The notes below the pieces were generated by a model, which saw nothing but the letters and a program-made list of their open reading frames with translations, was not told where the DNA came from and did no database searches. Position numbers and translations under genes: made by a program. A stretch of 64,000 nt of DNA, taken from Rutstroemia sp. NJR-2017a BVV2 (Eukaryota; Ascomycota; Leotiomycetes; Helotiales; Rutstroemiaceae). Below are positions 45,484 through 56,689 of the stretch, piece by piece. Position 1 is the stretch's first letter. Each line of letters starts with the position of its first letter. Location of the stretch: positions 186,001 through 250,000 of the forward strand of contig NJPS01000008.1 in NCBI GenBank assembly GCA_002946415.1, in the 5' to 3' direction.

Positions 45484-46153
45484 TTACAGCTGTCTCCATT
45501 TTCCTTTTCCCCCAACCTTGTGGAATTTGAACCATGTTCCAACGCATCCTGTTCCAATGATGGCCCGCCCAGCTATGAAAGTCGGGCTGTTTGGTGCGAG
45601 GGCTACTTCTCATCAATCATGAATCCACACTTACTGCTGCTTTGGAAACTTACCGCATAATAAACTTCCAACCTCAAAGAGCGCTATGCTAATTATGAAA
45701 ACGAGCTTGACGGGGAAGTACTTGTACCATTTTCCCCAGACGGATTGTGTAGCTGCCATGGGAAAGAACATCGCCGAGCCGTACCATCCCACGTCTTCGA
45801 GGCTGTGGAAGTCATTGGTGATTGAAGGAATAGCGGTGGTAATTATCGTCTAACGCCAGAATCACAATCTGTCTGCGGGAGGGTAGAAGGAATACTCACA
45901 GTGTCTACGATGCCTTGAGATTAGACCGTGACGTTAGTTATGGGTTCTAGTGCTTTTGAAATTGTGAGGTTCAACGTACAAGAAAGATACTCAAGGCAAG
46001 GGCTGCCAAAATAGCAGCAAGTCGCAATCCACCAGGATATTCATGCTCCTCTATATTATCGACCGGATCGCAAGCGACCTGGTTGGTGATGTTATGGTCT
46101 CGACTCCTGTGGTTTTCGAGCCTGGGCTCATTTGCTACCCGGACGTCGTCCAT
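45484..46153 (-). pseudogene. truncated MFS (DHA-type) transporter
   Basis: Four exons give an open frame of 168 codons: 45976-46153, 45900-45913, 45654-45849 and 45484-45602. The second is a 14-nt micro-exon. The spliced protein has a soluble head, then GGLRLAAILAALALSIFL and VRIVDTTIITTAIPSITNDF (first span plus the conserved loop), the GWYGSAMFFPMAATQSVWGK span, KLVFIISIALFEVGSLLCG, and the start of span four (TFIAGRAIIGTGCVG). It then passes into unrelated sequence (WFKFHKV...) and stops. A full 12-14 span transporter has 500 or more residues, so the gene has lost its 3' two thirds. An ATG at 46178-46180 is an alternative start. It was probably a drug:proton-antiporter-like efflux pump. 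Confidence 0.75.
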
Positions 46154-46775
46154 GCGGTTCAAACGGCAATTCGATTGCACTTTTCCATCTCAATTATTTC
46201 TCTGTAATTCCAGGTAAATGTTGATCTCCAACTTGGGTAAAGTTGAAACACTGCCAATTAATGCCAGCCAAGTATCGATCATCGTATAATACAAGGATCG
46301 ATAACGTTAGTTGGTCTCTCGCAAATGGAATATCCAACAAAATTGGCCATTCAGAAGGTACGCAGGGGATGTCCACTTATGCGTAATTAAGGCACAGCAG
46401 TCTGACAAAAGCTTGTAGTCAACATTATGCTTGCACCGACTAGGAGGCAACGCCTTCTATGGGAGTAGTAAGCGAAGTCTGACAATTAGTCTTCCAGTCT
46501 GGCGGGTTAATATATGATGCGGCGCAACTTCCAGTTGGTGTTTTACCAACTATGCGGCACAGTGCATAAACTCGCCGGTTCAGGACACCCGCTTTACGTA
46601 CACGACGCAATTCACGCCTTCGATGTTGTCCATTCCGTTGGTCTCATATTCCTCTCACGTAGCAATTTAAAGTGTAAGCACCAGTCTCCAAGTTCATTCT
46701 CGTAACCCGCGAGTCCACGACCAGACTTTCCACCAGGACATAGCATTGTTTGTTTGTAGATCGTAAGTAGCAGAC
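46154..46775. other. divergent spacer before the flavin monooxygenase
   Basis: 622 bp with no supported coding frame. It should contain the promoter of the gene at 46776 and the old promoter of the truncated transporter. Confidence 0.45.
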
Positions 46776-48693
46776 ATGGCTGATTCAGTAAGCAATACCG
46801 ATTTCGAAGTCATCGTTATCGGAGCAGGTATGGCCGCACCCTAAGATGAAGGGTACTTTCTTCCCTGATACACACCATTAACGTGCCAATTACAGGCATT
46901 TCGGGCATCATTGCTGCTCAACGCTATCTCGATGCACATCCAGATTGTCAGTTGGCTCTGCTAGAGAAAGATTATTGTGTAGGTGGTGTCTTCGGCCAGC
47001 GTACGTGTCTCCTCACCACTTAGCTAGCTGCGAAGCTCTCTATACTGATCATTACTTAGGGAGACTATATGACGAGTTCTGGACGCAATGGACGGTGGGA
47101 GTTGCAGAATTCTCTGATATGCCCATGGAACGACCTCCAGAAGCGGATTGCAAAAGTGATTGCTTCAAGGCCAAGTACACCACAAGGTATCTGGAGCAAT
47201 ATGTCAGCCAAAAACGGCATGCTGGCCGTTCGCTACGGGATAGAGTTCATTTTGGTGTTCATGTCCAATCCATTGAGAAAGTGGGTGAAAAATGGCTCAT
47301 CTCCTGCACGAGTTCTCACGATAATTCGGTTACGTTTGTGACCAACAAGTTGATGGTTGCGAATGGCGAGAACTCTTTACAATATATGCCAGATCTACCT
47401 GGGAGGGAGTCATTTGGAGGAGTCGTACTGCACTCTGAAGAATTTGGAGAATCAAAGGTCATCTCCTCCGAAAACGTGAAACACATTGCGGTGATTGGTG
47501 CTGGAAAGTCGGCTGCAGACATGATTTATGAAGCCCTACGTGCTAGGAAAACAGTCTCCTGGATCATTCGAAAGACGGGTACTGGTGCTGGGTTTTTCGC
47601 TCCGATGGACCTGAAGAGTCCTTATAAGAATACCGTTGAGGCGGCCCAAACGAGGATTATGTCGACTCTTCAGCCTTCCCTTCTTAATCAAGATACATGG
47701 TGGACCTGGTTTCTACATAGTACAATGATCGGTGTGGCGATGGTGAAACGGATCTTCTCCGCCGTGGATACAGCAGTACGCAGTAAAGCAGACTACAAGG
47801 GACGAAAAAGTACAAAAGGTTTTGAAAAGTTGGAGTATGACACCGAGTAAGCCTTCATCATTTCTTAAATCTCATAACCTTCTAGACTCAGCACCATTTG
47901 TTTGTACAGAAAAGGATACTAGCTTATACTCTGAAGTATCTTCTGGCAGAATAGTACCGGCGGCGCGCTTCACCACGACGACTTTTGGGATCTCGTTGCC
48001 GAGAATGTTACTGTATATCGTGACGAGGTGAAAATGCTGGGGAATAAAACGCTGTATCTTAAAGGCGGATCTCATTTCCCCTGCGACGCCGTCTTATGTG
48101 GAACTGGCTGGAAACTTGGAATTGAGCTCTTTAATACCGATCTTCTCGTGAAGCTTGATCTACCTCACCGGGAGGAAAACGAGCCTTACGAGGCGACAGC
48201 AAAATGGGAAAAGCTTACGATGGAAGCCGACGACAAATTAAGGAAGAAGTACCTACTCCTCGCAAATCCGCCAGCACATTTTCACAAGAACATTGAAACA
48301 ACACCATACCGATTATACAATGGCATTGCTCCATTGAGCGACGATTCGATTCTTTTCATGAATCATATCACGGCAGGCAATAAATTGTTCGTTGCAGAAG
48401 CTCAAGCAATGTGGGCTGTAGCTTACTTCGACAAAAGGATCACGCTACCTTCAATAGAAGAGAGAGAGAAGGAGATCGCGGCCTGGGTTGCTTGGTGTAG
48501 GCTAAGGTATCTGTCAAATGGTGAACGGGGAAATTTTGCTGCTTTTGATGTTGTTCCATACATTGACAAATTGCTTAATGACATGGGTGTTTCTGCCCAT
48601 CGTAAGGGTTGGTGGAGGGATCTTTTCGAACCGTTCAAGCCTCATGACTTGGGTAAAGCATGGAAGGAGTATCTAGACCAACATCAAACATGA
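46776..48693 (+). CDS. flavin-dependent monooxygenase (FMO type)
   Basis: Four exons: 46776-46827, 46896-47000, 47060-47846 and 47937-48693. The introns are 68, 59 and 90 bp, and 1701 nt encode 566 residues. The FAD-binding GxGxxG is in VIVIGAGISGIIAAQRYL. The FMO identity motif is ESFGGVVLHSEEF, and the NADPH-binding motif is IAVIGAGKSAADMIYEAL. CDAVLCGTGW matches the late GTG/ATG motif. The last acceptor was chosen at 47936 because it gives TDIFWQNSTGGALHHDDFWD; an upstream AG at about 47909 would leave two in-frame stops. Such enzymes oxidise N, S or carbonyl carbon atoms of small molecules; many fungal members act in secondary metabolism or detoxification. No membrane span is seen. The nearby P450s make an oxidative pathway conceivable but unproven. 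Confidence 0.9.
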
Positions 48694-49857
48694 TCCCTTA
48701 AAAGAGTCACACCGAGTGTAGGACTACTTGTATGTTATCGTCAATAAAAGAAGCTTTCCATTGAAGATAAACCAATGCCCAGTATAGTCTGTGAAAACAT
48801 ATTTATTTTTATATGCACTTAATTCATATACTACGAGTGTACAGCGCATAACATACCATACTTGTCAACACCCATACCTCGGAGTGGAACTTGAGCCCTC
48901 AAGACTACCAATTTTTCAGCATCTCTGGTCAACCGTGAATCTATGACCCCTTAGGCGACGAACTGTTCAATCTCCATATCTTTGGGAGAAATTAAGATCA
49001 GCCGAGATGTCTGAGACGAGACGTTACAATAACCACGAATCGCTTTCCCGGAGCACTTGTCCCCGAGCATTGAGTGTTCCATGAGAGTCATATGTCAAAT
49101 ATGAGCTAGCAGTGACAATTAAATCAAATCAATTCCTAGAAACAACACGATAATCCGCGGGAAAGATTTCTTAGCGAATAGCTTTTCCATCTGAGGATAT
49201 ATAACCGTGGCAAGAGCAAAGTCGATCAACCGAGGAAGAAAACTTGGAGCTCGAAGGTTTTGAAGGAAGAGAAAAACTATCCATTATCGTCCGTGCGAAG
49301 TGGCCGAGTAATTGACTGCAACGGTGCTGGTACTACCGCAGATTCACGTCTAGAGGTAACCGGCAGACCTCGGCAGCAATCAACCATGGGAAGGGAAAGT
49401 ATAGAATAGGGTAGAAGAGCTGCGATCATGGCTCGAGTCAGAAACTCGCCTTTGGAAGATGCCAACCGTCTACGGTCCATGCTGCGGGGGCAAATTGTGG
49501 GTAATCCGTTGGGCCATCGGATTTATCTTCATATGGGGCCATCATCCAAGCAACTCATCTTTCGGTGGTACAATGAGATCAGAACTGTCTAGAAACGGAT
49601 GTGCCGGCAATCCTAGCCCTCGTATTGGATGTAGTTGGTAGAGTAGCACTTGCTTGGCCCCTCCAAACCCTAAAATTCGCAAGCTGAGAGTATTGCCTTC
49701 CATCAACAGGTATAACAATGAAGCCAAGGCAGTCGAAGATGGTCCATCCTGCTTTGCAGACTTGGATGCCAATATGACTAGGGATTTAGTTCGAGCGAGT
49801 AAAGGATGACCGAGAAGTCGATAGACACAAATATAAAATTCCCATGGCAATCACCAG
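48694..49857. other. intergenic region, no gene seen
   Basis: Frames here (for example 49277-49480 and 49542-49850, both leftward) have no motifs or consistent splice chain. Confidence 0.45.
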
Positions 49858-50208
49858 TCATATCCTGATTGTTGATTTGGCCTTCCGAATACGTCGTAAA
49901 AAGAGAGCAAATGAGAAGATGGTGAAGAAGGCTAGCGCGGTATTATTTCGTAATTCTGCGACCAAGGATTTCTTCTACTCCCTAGTGGCGACTGTAAGAA
50001 AGAGAAGCGTTTGATTTGTTGACTCGAACATTCCATCGGTATTGAGAGCAGGTTTAAGAGATAAGACTCGGTCGGCGAAGAGCTCCTTGAATCCGAAGGA
50101 GGAACAGACGAACGAAGAGAAGGAGGCGATTGTTGTCAAGAGAGCAAGCCGTAAACACATGTTCATAAGTACGTTTGGAAGTTCATGATGAAGTTTGATG
50201 GTTGGAAT
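49858..50208 (-). other. possible decayed small membrane-protein gene
   Basis: One minus-strand frame reads PNVLMNMCLRLALLTTIASF and FESTNQTLLFLTVATRE, then an in-frame TAG (49975-49977). It continues KKSLVAELRNNTALAFFTIF SFALFLRRIR before TGA at 49858. Two hydrophobic segments and an arginine-rich end give it a membrane-protein look. The 5' end is preceded by a good acceptor at 50209 and a donor near 50278. I do not recognise the family; it may be chance. Confidence 0.25.
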
Positions 50209-50885
50209 CTGCACTCAATTGTTAGAATGCCATTTAGCTTTCCTCTAACGCTTCTGACCAAGAGTTTACTTACCATTGTTGGCTCTGTAATCTTTTGTCA
50301 GAGAGTTAAGGAGCTCTTAGGAGGAGCAAGAGAGAGAGAGAGAGAGAGCAAACTGATAGTGTACGCCAGGCCATTATTTTGAAGAATGAGTGGGTAGGAG
50401 ATGAGAAGAAATGCTGCACAGAAGCGAGTTACCAATAATGTTCCATAAGATGACGAATATTCAATCTCACAGGAGTCTATCATGTCTAGATTCCAACTTC
50501 AAATGCGGTTGGTGTCAGCCAAGAGGAAGAGGAAGCAAGGGTATTGGTTCGCAAATAGTCCCGAGTGTCTCAAAGGAGCACAATGCAAGCACAAATGAGT
50601 GCGCAGGAGAATGGTAGCAGTTCAAGGCCTGCATCAAGCTTTCTGTACAAAGCTAACTGAAGAGAAGTATCGGGAGTTGAGCCGTTTCGGGAAGGGTGTG
50701 GATTCGCCAAACCGCGTTAGACTGCGCAACCCATAATTAAGCGAATGCGAAATGCAACTCGACGTGCAACAAAACCACCCACGCACCAATGCTATTGCTA
50801 AGAATTGTTGGACCCGTATGCAATCGTACCTAGTCCACATAATTAAATGAAAGTATCCTACATGATGATCGAGGAAATCCTTGAA
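50209..50885. other. intergenic region, no gene seen
   Basis: It contains a short GA run (about 50331-50347) and nothing else recognisable. The 3' UTR of the prolyl hydroxylase gene is here. Confidence 0.45.
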
Positions 50886-53037
50886 CTAATCAGAATCGCT
50901 GTTTGGCGAGTCAGGGAAGCCGTTGAATACTTCCTCATCTGAGTCCTCTAGCGAAACTTGTTGCTCCTGCGAAGTATCCTGGGATGTCTCACCCTCTTCG
51001 TTACTGTCCTCTTCATCTTGATCTTCATCTTCACCTTGATCGCCATCTACGTCCTTGACTCCAAAAGCACCACTAATATCCCATCGATCTCCTTTTGCAT
51101 TCCTGCTAACGTATTTGACGAACTTCAAGACACCGCTATCTCGCAAGACAATGCTCATTTTGTTCCAGGAAGCCGGCATCGTGAATAATACTGCATCATC
51201 TTCTGCATCTGCCGAGGACTTATAGATTGCTGCATCCTCATCCTCATCATCATCGCCGGCCATGTAGACCGTATGACCTCCAACATCAGCTTCCTCTTCG
51301 TCTTCCGGCTCTGGCTTTGGTTCTGGTTCTTTCGTAAGTTTTTGATCCTTCTTCTTCACTTTGGCCTTGTCTTTCCCGTTTGCCTTCTCTTCCCCTTTGC
51401 TCTTGGCTTTCTGTTCATTTTCATCACTGGAATCGTCCTCATTATCATTATCTTCTTCGTCATCATTACCATCATCACCCCATCCTGTTGTGGTTGTCAA
51501 TCCCAGATCGATTTCTAACCTGGGGTTTCCTTCATAGCCGGTAGCGAGAGCATAATCAGAGCCCTTGCGGAACCTTCTCGCGAGGAGGTCGTAATTCTCG
51601 ATTTGGCATTGGGTAGCTATCTCCAACCACTTTCGGAACTGAGGGCTGGGGAGCAAAACATTGAGAATCTCTTCCACTGGATTGTGATCCTTCTTGTCGC
51701 CAGAATTTTTCGAAGTCGTAGGGGCCTGATAAAGAAAACGATGTTTGTGTGGCGGCTTCGCAACTCTCCAGGGAGAGCTCTTCTCGATCTCGGCGCTGCT
51801 TTCAGCAAGACCAGCAGCTTCTTCTGCCTCAACGTACTCACGCACTTTAGCTGAGAACTTATTCGAAAGTAAACCATCTAAAGTAACATTTGATTCTTCT
51901 TCGAAACGCTCCGCGATCTGTTCGAGCGTGTCTGGCGTAAGGTAGGTAGGCGCCATGTATTGTAGTAAGAAGTCAAGATCTGCCTCCTCGAAACCTTTCT
52001 CGTCGTCTTCGTCCCGTTCTGTTGATGATTCCTCAACGGTAACTGGTTGCTGGCTCGGGAAATCGTACTTCGCGGGGTTGCCCTGCAGTTGCATCAAGCT
52101 GCTGTTCGCTCCCCATTTCTCCTCTGCCCCCTTGACATACCCCTCCTCGCCAATTTGTGGTATGTGAAACCACCCACTGACTGCCATCCTAATTCTTCCA
52201 CCATCTTTCTTCAATTGCTTCTTGTCCGCAGCATGGTAAACCTCCTCCACGTCGTGGAAACTCTGGCCGGGCTGAACCGCAAAAAAGCTCAATTGATTCC
52301 AGGCAGGCGGAATGATTTTCGAGGTATCAGGATCCGGCACAATTGTCTTCACTCCGTCCTCATCCTCGAATTCCTTCGTTGGGAACAATCTTAAAGCACC
52401 ACCCCATTCCTCCTTCCAAGGAATGTCTGGGTCAGTCAAGTACAGGATATAACTGACTTTGCGACTCCCAATAACATCGTCATGGCACAACAAATGGCAG
52501 CCAGGTGTATAAACGTTGATTGCCATGTCAGTCTTGCGCCCACTCAGTTCACCGGAACCTGTAATCTTCGCGACGTATTTTCGAAATGACGACGAGTACA
52601 ATGCATCTCGCAGCTTCAGTAATGAAGGCAATTTCTCAAGCGCACCATCATCCAACCCATCCAGGTTGGCCAAATCCCCAGACTGGTGTATTTTGTAGAT
52701 ATCGGTTTCCTTGGGCGTGAAGTGGACATTTTCGCGAATCTCGTCGCGGACGGAGCGAAGCAGGGCATCATCGATCAATGGACTGATTACTTGGTGCTTG
52801 TATGGTTCAGATTTGGCGTATTCCTTGGTATACTTCTTCAAAACATCTTTGGCAAAAAGACCCTTCCGAAAACACTTCTGGGCATCATCATCCGACAGAG
52901 CTGTTACGCAAGAGCAGGTCAGTTGGCGGGGCAGATAGAAATAAAAAGTTGTTCGAGTACGTACAAGTCTTTGCACGCTTTTTCAGTGCACTTTTGCCAT
53001 TATGGCCATTTGATTGAGTTTCTGCCTTGCGCTTCAT
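50886..53037 (-). CDS. TPA1: Tpa1/Ofd1-type prolyl hydroxylase (2OG-Fe(II) oxygenase)
   Basis: Two exons, 52965-53037 and 50886-52900, with a 64-bp intron, encode 695 residues. The start MKRKAETQSNGHNGKS with KKRAKTS resembles a nuclear signal. The catalytic domain has the Fe ligands HDD in GCHLLCHDDVIGSRK and the distal His in QSFHDVEEVYH. The 2-oxoglutarate Arg is in GGRIRMAVSGWFH. Family members hydroxylate a prolyl residue of ribosomal protein uS12, affecting translation termination, and in fission yeast Ofd1 also controls sterol-regulator turnover by oxygen. The C-terminal half is a second, non-catalytic double-stranded helix fold, here interrupted by a long acidic and Lys-rich insert (about residues 475-560). 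The C-terminus is acidic. The raw frame starting at 52976 reads into the intron and is not the real start. Confidence 0.93.
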
Positions 53038-55024
53038 GATGAATTGGGTAATTTGAAGATCATGTAAAAATTGACTGGCATATGAGAAAAAAGTTTGAGG
53101 ATCTTTTCACTGAATATCAGCTCATAAATTTGGCAAGCTTGCAGCTTGTGCCATTCTTTTTCTGGCAGGCGGTGTGGGGGCCACGACCAGCAAGGTTGCG
53201 TCACACAGTCCTCCCCCTCGTACTTCGACCGCGCCAGGCGCATTTTAAGGGAGTGCAGCAGGCTATTCGGGACCTCAAACGTTACTGCATCCAAATTTGC
53301 TCGTTACTGGTGCTGTCTAATCTTGGATTAAGCGCGGTAGTGGTGAATCTATTATTGTCCTCGCCATCAAAGGACAATTGACCCGTCGAATCGGGTCACA
53401 GTCTCGCTCACCTTCCATTAACGCATGCAGAATTTGTTCTTTCACTGCCTGCCCATTACTACCGTATGTTAGTTTCTTTGGCACCAGAGTCCTCCATTTG
53501 TTCCTCACATGGCTTGAGCATCTATCTTATTTCACTGGCAAGGCCAACATGATGACGATCAATCTGAGCAAACTTTTCGCTGTATTAACCGGACAGCTTT
53601 GCTCGAACATCCACAGATTCTCAATGATGGAAGATCTTGCAGCTCTAATGGACTATGTTATGTTGGAGGACCCCAACGGCTGGCACGCGTTCCCATGATC
53701 ATCGCCTGTTCCACTCTTGACCAGAGCGAAATATAGAGATGGTGGACAGCTGAACAGCTTACCATGGACAGAGACATTGCAGACGATGAAACACGTCGCG
53801 GCACCTACCAACATACCAGTACCGGCAGCCTTTGGCTAAGAGACAGGCGTCTGTTGATGAAACCCTGTCTGGCTGCCACACATGCTCGTGCAGTGCATAC
53901 AACGCAATATGCTGCATGGCCTTGGGGGCCACGATATACTTACTGTTTAGCAGAAGAGCAAAATTCAGGAATCCATATGCTCACTCTTGATCTGAGCGCC
54001 ATTGGGACCACTGATATTGGGCTACTTGCAGCAATGTTCGGCTTTGAAAGTCTATTTACACCCATAGGAGATTATTTTCGTATCATGGGCTCATCATGCA
54101 GCGTTTGTCAACCAGGCTTTCTCCAAACCAGCTTACAGATGGCGATGCGCTTCGAAAAGCAAATTTAGGAGGCAGTTCATTTCCTGCATACCTCGAATCT
54201 GCTGTTAAGAGCGAAGATGTGATAGATTTGTGTGTCCGCGAGACATGCTATCCAATCATTCATTGAAAGTTTCGGATGCACACTATACTTTCCAGTAATA
54301 TAACTGGCGACACACACCTTCTGCACCGCGTGAGGTGTTTGTGGCCTTGAAATATGTATACGCTTCCTCAGAGGCACGAATTCTCCAGTGGAACTGCAGG
54401 TACACGTGGAGAGGGAAACATTTCGAGGACATCGTAAAGAACAAGATATTCATCCGGGCTGCATGCTATCCAACACATTTGGCATTAATACGAAAGATGG
54501 TCTGTTTCGAAGAAGGAAGTGGCTTGTTTCCTGGGAATGGGGGGCCTGCATTATTTGAAGAGTCATTGGACGGATTCAGGGAGATATCAAGCTGATCATG
54601 TATTGGAAGCCTGAGTCAATCGATTCTCTCTCGTGCAGTTATTGCATAAAAATATAGAATTTTCTATAGGAGTGTTGAAGCACATAGGCGCTGTAGATAT
54701 ATGCAGATAGCCCCTTTTGGTACATGATGGTCTCGAGTTGGAGATTGGACATCAATGCCTCCTTCATTGTTCCAGAAAAAGCATTTCAAGTCCCTCGTGT
54801 CAATTGGTTGCGAAATCTGGTGGGGCTTGATATCAGAGTTATCCGCTAGACCTGAGGAGGAAGCTCGAAGCTGCACTCTACCCCTCATACCGAACCCCGC
54901 CCCGCCAAGTCGGGTTGATAGAACGAAGCCAGATTGTTAAGTAACAGGAAGCAAACTGAGAACACATTCAACTCATGTTGTTCTGCACTCCTTCATCTCC
55001 TTTTTCTCTGTCATTCACGCAACA
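53038..55024. other. intergenic region with unassigned frames
   Basis: About 2 kb. Rightward frames at 53378-53698 and 53764-54168 (134 codons) are the longest. They are fairly rich in Cys, Trp and Met and have no recognised domain. I could not join them into a gene with good splice sites. It may contain a diverged orphan gene or relic. Confidence 0.35.
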
Positions 55025-56418
55025 ATGAGCTCGTTCGATATTCAAGCCACACGGGCTTCCTTCCCCGCATTGAAGAAAGAGCAAGTGTATTTTGATAACG
55101 CCGGCGGTAGTCAGACTTTGGGCACAGTTATAGACAGGTAATTCGGTATCATTGTAGTTAATGGATGCAGATTCTGACTTTTCTCAAGCATCCATGATTA
55201 CCTCATTCACACCAATGTCCAACTTGGTGGCTCTTACGCCGTGGGCAAGCAGACGAATCAAAAGTATGCTACAGGATATGAAGCAGCGGCAAAACACATG
55301 AACACTTCCAAAGATAACATTGGTAATTTAATGCATCGCAAATTCCTCCACTCCCTTTCAGTCCTCCTCCCACCATACCGTACACTTCTCTCAACAATCT
55401 CTAACACTTCCCAGTTCTCGGCTCTAGCACCACCCAACTCTTTCGCAATCTTTCACAGGCATTGTCATTTCCCGCCGGCTCAGAAATCATTATATCCTCA
55501 ATTGACCATGAAGCCAACATCGCATCCTGGGTCGCACTCGCCTCAATTCACTCCTTCACCATAAAATGGTGGAGTCCCACCAAGTCAAACAACCCCTCGC
55601 TCACAACCGAGTCCCTCAAGCCTCTCCTATCGTCCAAAACCGCCCTAGTAACATGTACCCACGCCTCCAACATTCTCGGCACCATCCACGACATCGCCGC
55701 CCTCTCCTCCCTCGTGCACACCATCCCCAATGCCCTATTCTGTGTCGACGGCGTCGCATACGCACCGCACCGACCACTAGACATGCAGGCTCTCGGCGTT
55801 GATTTCTACGCCTTCAGCTGGTACAAAGTGTACGGGCCGCACATCTCCGTGCTCTACGCATCGCCCGCCGCTCTCCCCAAGCTCAAGTCTCTCGCCCACT
55901 TCTTCAATCCGTCTAACACTCTATCCGAGAAACTCGGACTAGCCGGCTCCTGCTACGAACTCACTGCCTCGCTCCCCGCAGTTGTGGAGTACCTGGACAC
56001 GCAGTCGTGGGAGGGGATCCGCGCGCATGAAGAGGAGCTGCAGAAGACGTTGCTAGAGTATTTGAATTCGAGGAAGGATGTGACGATTATGGGAGAGAAG
56101 AGCTGGGATACGGGGAAGAGGGTTAGTACGATTAGCTTTGTGGTGGAGGGGAGGGGGAGCAGAGGGGTGGTGGAGAGTGTGGATGAGGCGACGGACGGGT
56201 TGATTGGGATGAGATGGGGTGCGTTCTATAGTAATCGATTGTGTGAAGAGGTGTTGGGGTTGGACAAGGAAGGAGTGGCTAGAGTGAGCATGGTACATTA
56301 CAATACTGGTGAGTTAGCTACATTTCTATCTCAGTTGAAGCATGATACTAATCGCATAATAGTTGAGGAGGTAAAGCGACTGATCGAAGTCTTTGACAAG
56401 GTACTTGGGAACTCATAG
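55025..56418 (+). CDS. class V aminotransferase / cysteine desulfurase-like protein
   Basis: Four exons: 55025-55137, 55189-55322, 55415-56308 and 56363-56418. The introns are 51, 92 and 54 bp, and 1197 nt encode 398 residues. The start MSSFDIQATRASFPAL and YFDNAGGSQTLGTVID are typical of the family. GSSTTQLFRNLSQAL binds the PLP phosphate, SSIDHEANIASW carries the ring-stacking His, and VDGVAYAPHRPLDM the PLP-nitrogen Asp. The Schiff-base Lys is in FYAFSWYKVYGPHI. The final 54-bp intron is in frame but its removal restores HYNTVEEVKRLIEV, the usual end. Substrate unknown: the fold covers cysteine desulfurases, isopenicillin epimerase-like and other lyases. The coding strand is C-rich to about 55990, then G-rich. 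Confidence 0.93.
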
Positions 56419-56689
56419 CCGTTAAGATAAAAAGTGATTTGAATATTTATCTTACTGGGCGAGAAGACCATTCTTTTGATCAACCCGATGCTTGTCTACC
56501 ACGCACTTGCTTTCCTTGTGCCACCCTCCCCAAAACGCCATGCTATAGCCCATACAATCCAAATTCGTAAACTCATGTTATGTTCATGCTCGTAATGTCA
56601 TATCCTCTAGCCAAAAAACTCCAATGCGAATGCCACCATACAATACCACCCCGCCGACAAGTAAAAAAGTTCATTGCTCCTCCCTCCGT

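Noticed and set aside
47847..47936. Flavin monooxygenase as a pseudogene with two stops
   Set aside because: The stops fall inside an intron if the CTGAAG acceptor is used, which restores a family-like sequence and a divisible coding length.
37650..48693. Secondary-metabolite biosynthetic cluster
   Set aside because: There is no backbone synthase, no pathway regulator, and a housekeeping RPE gene lies inside the stretch. The P450s fit catabolic families.
53764..54168. 134-codon rightward frame
   Set aside because: It has no known motif, no supported splice partner and odd Trp/Met/Cys composition. It is kept only as part of an unassigned region.
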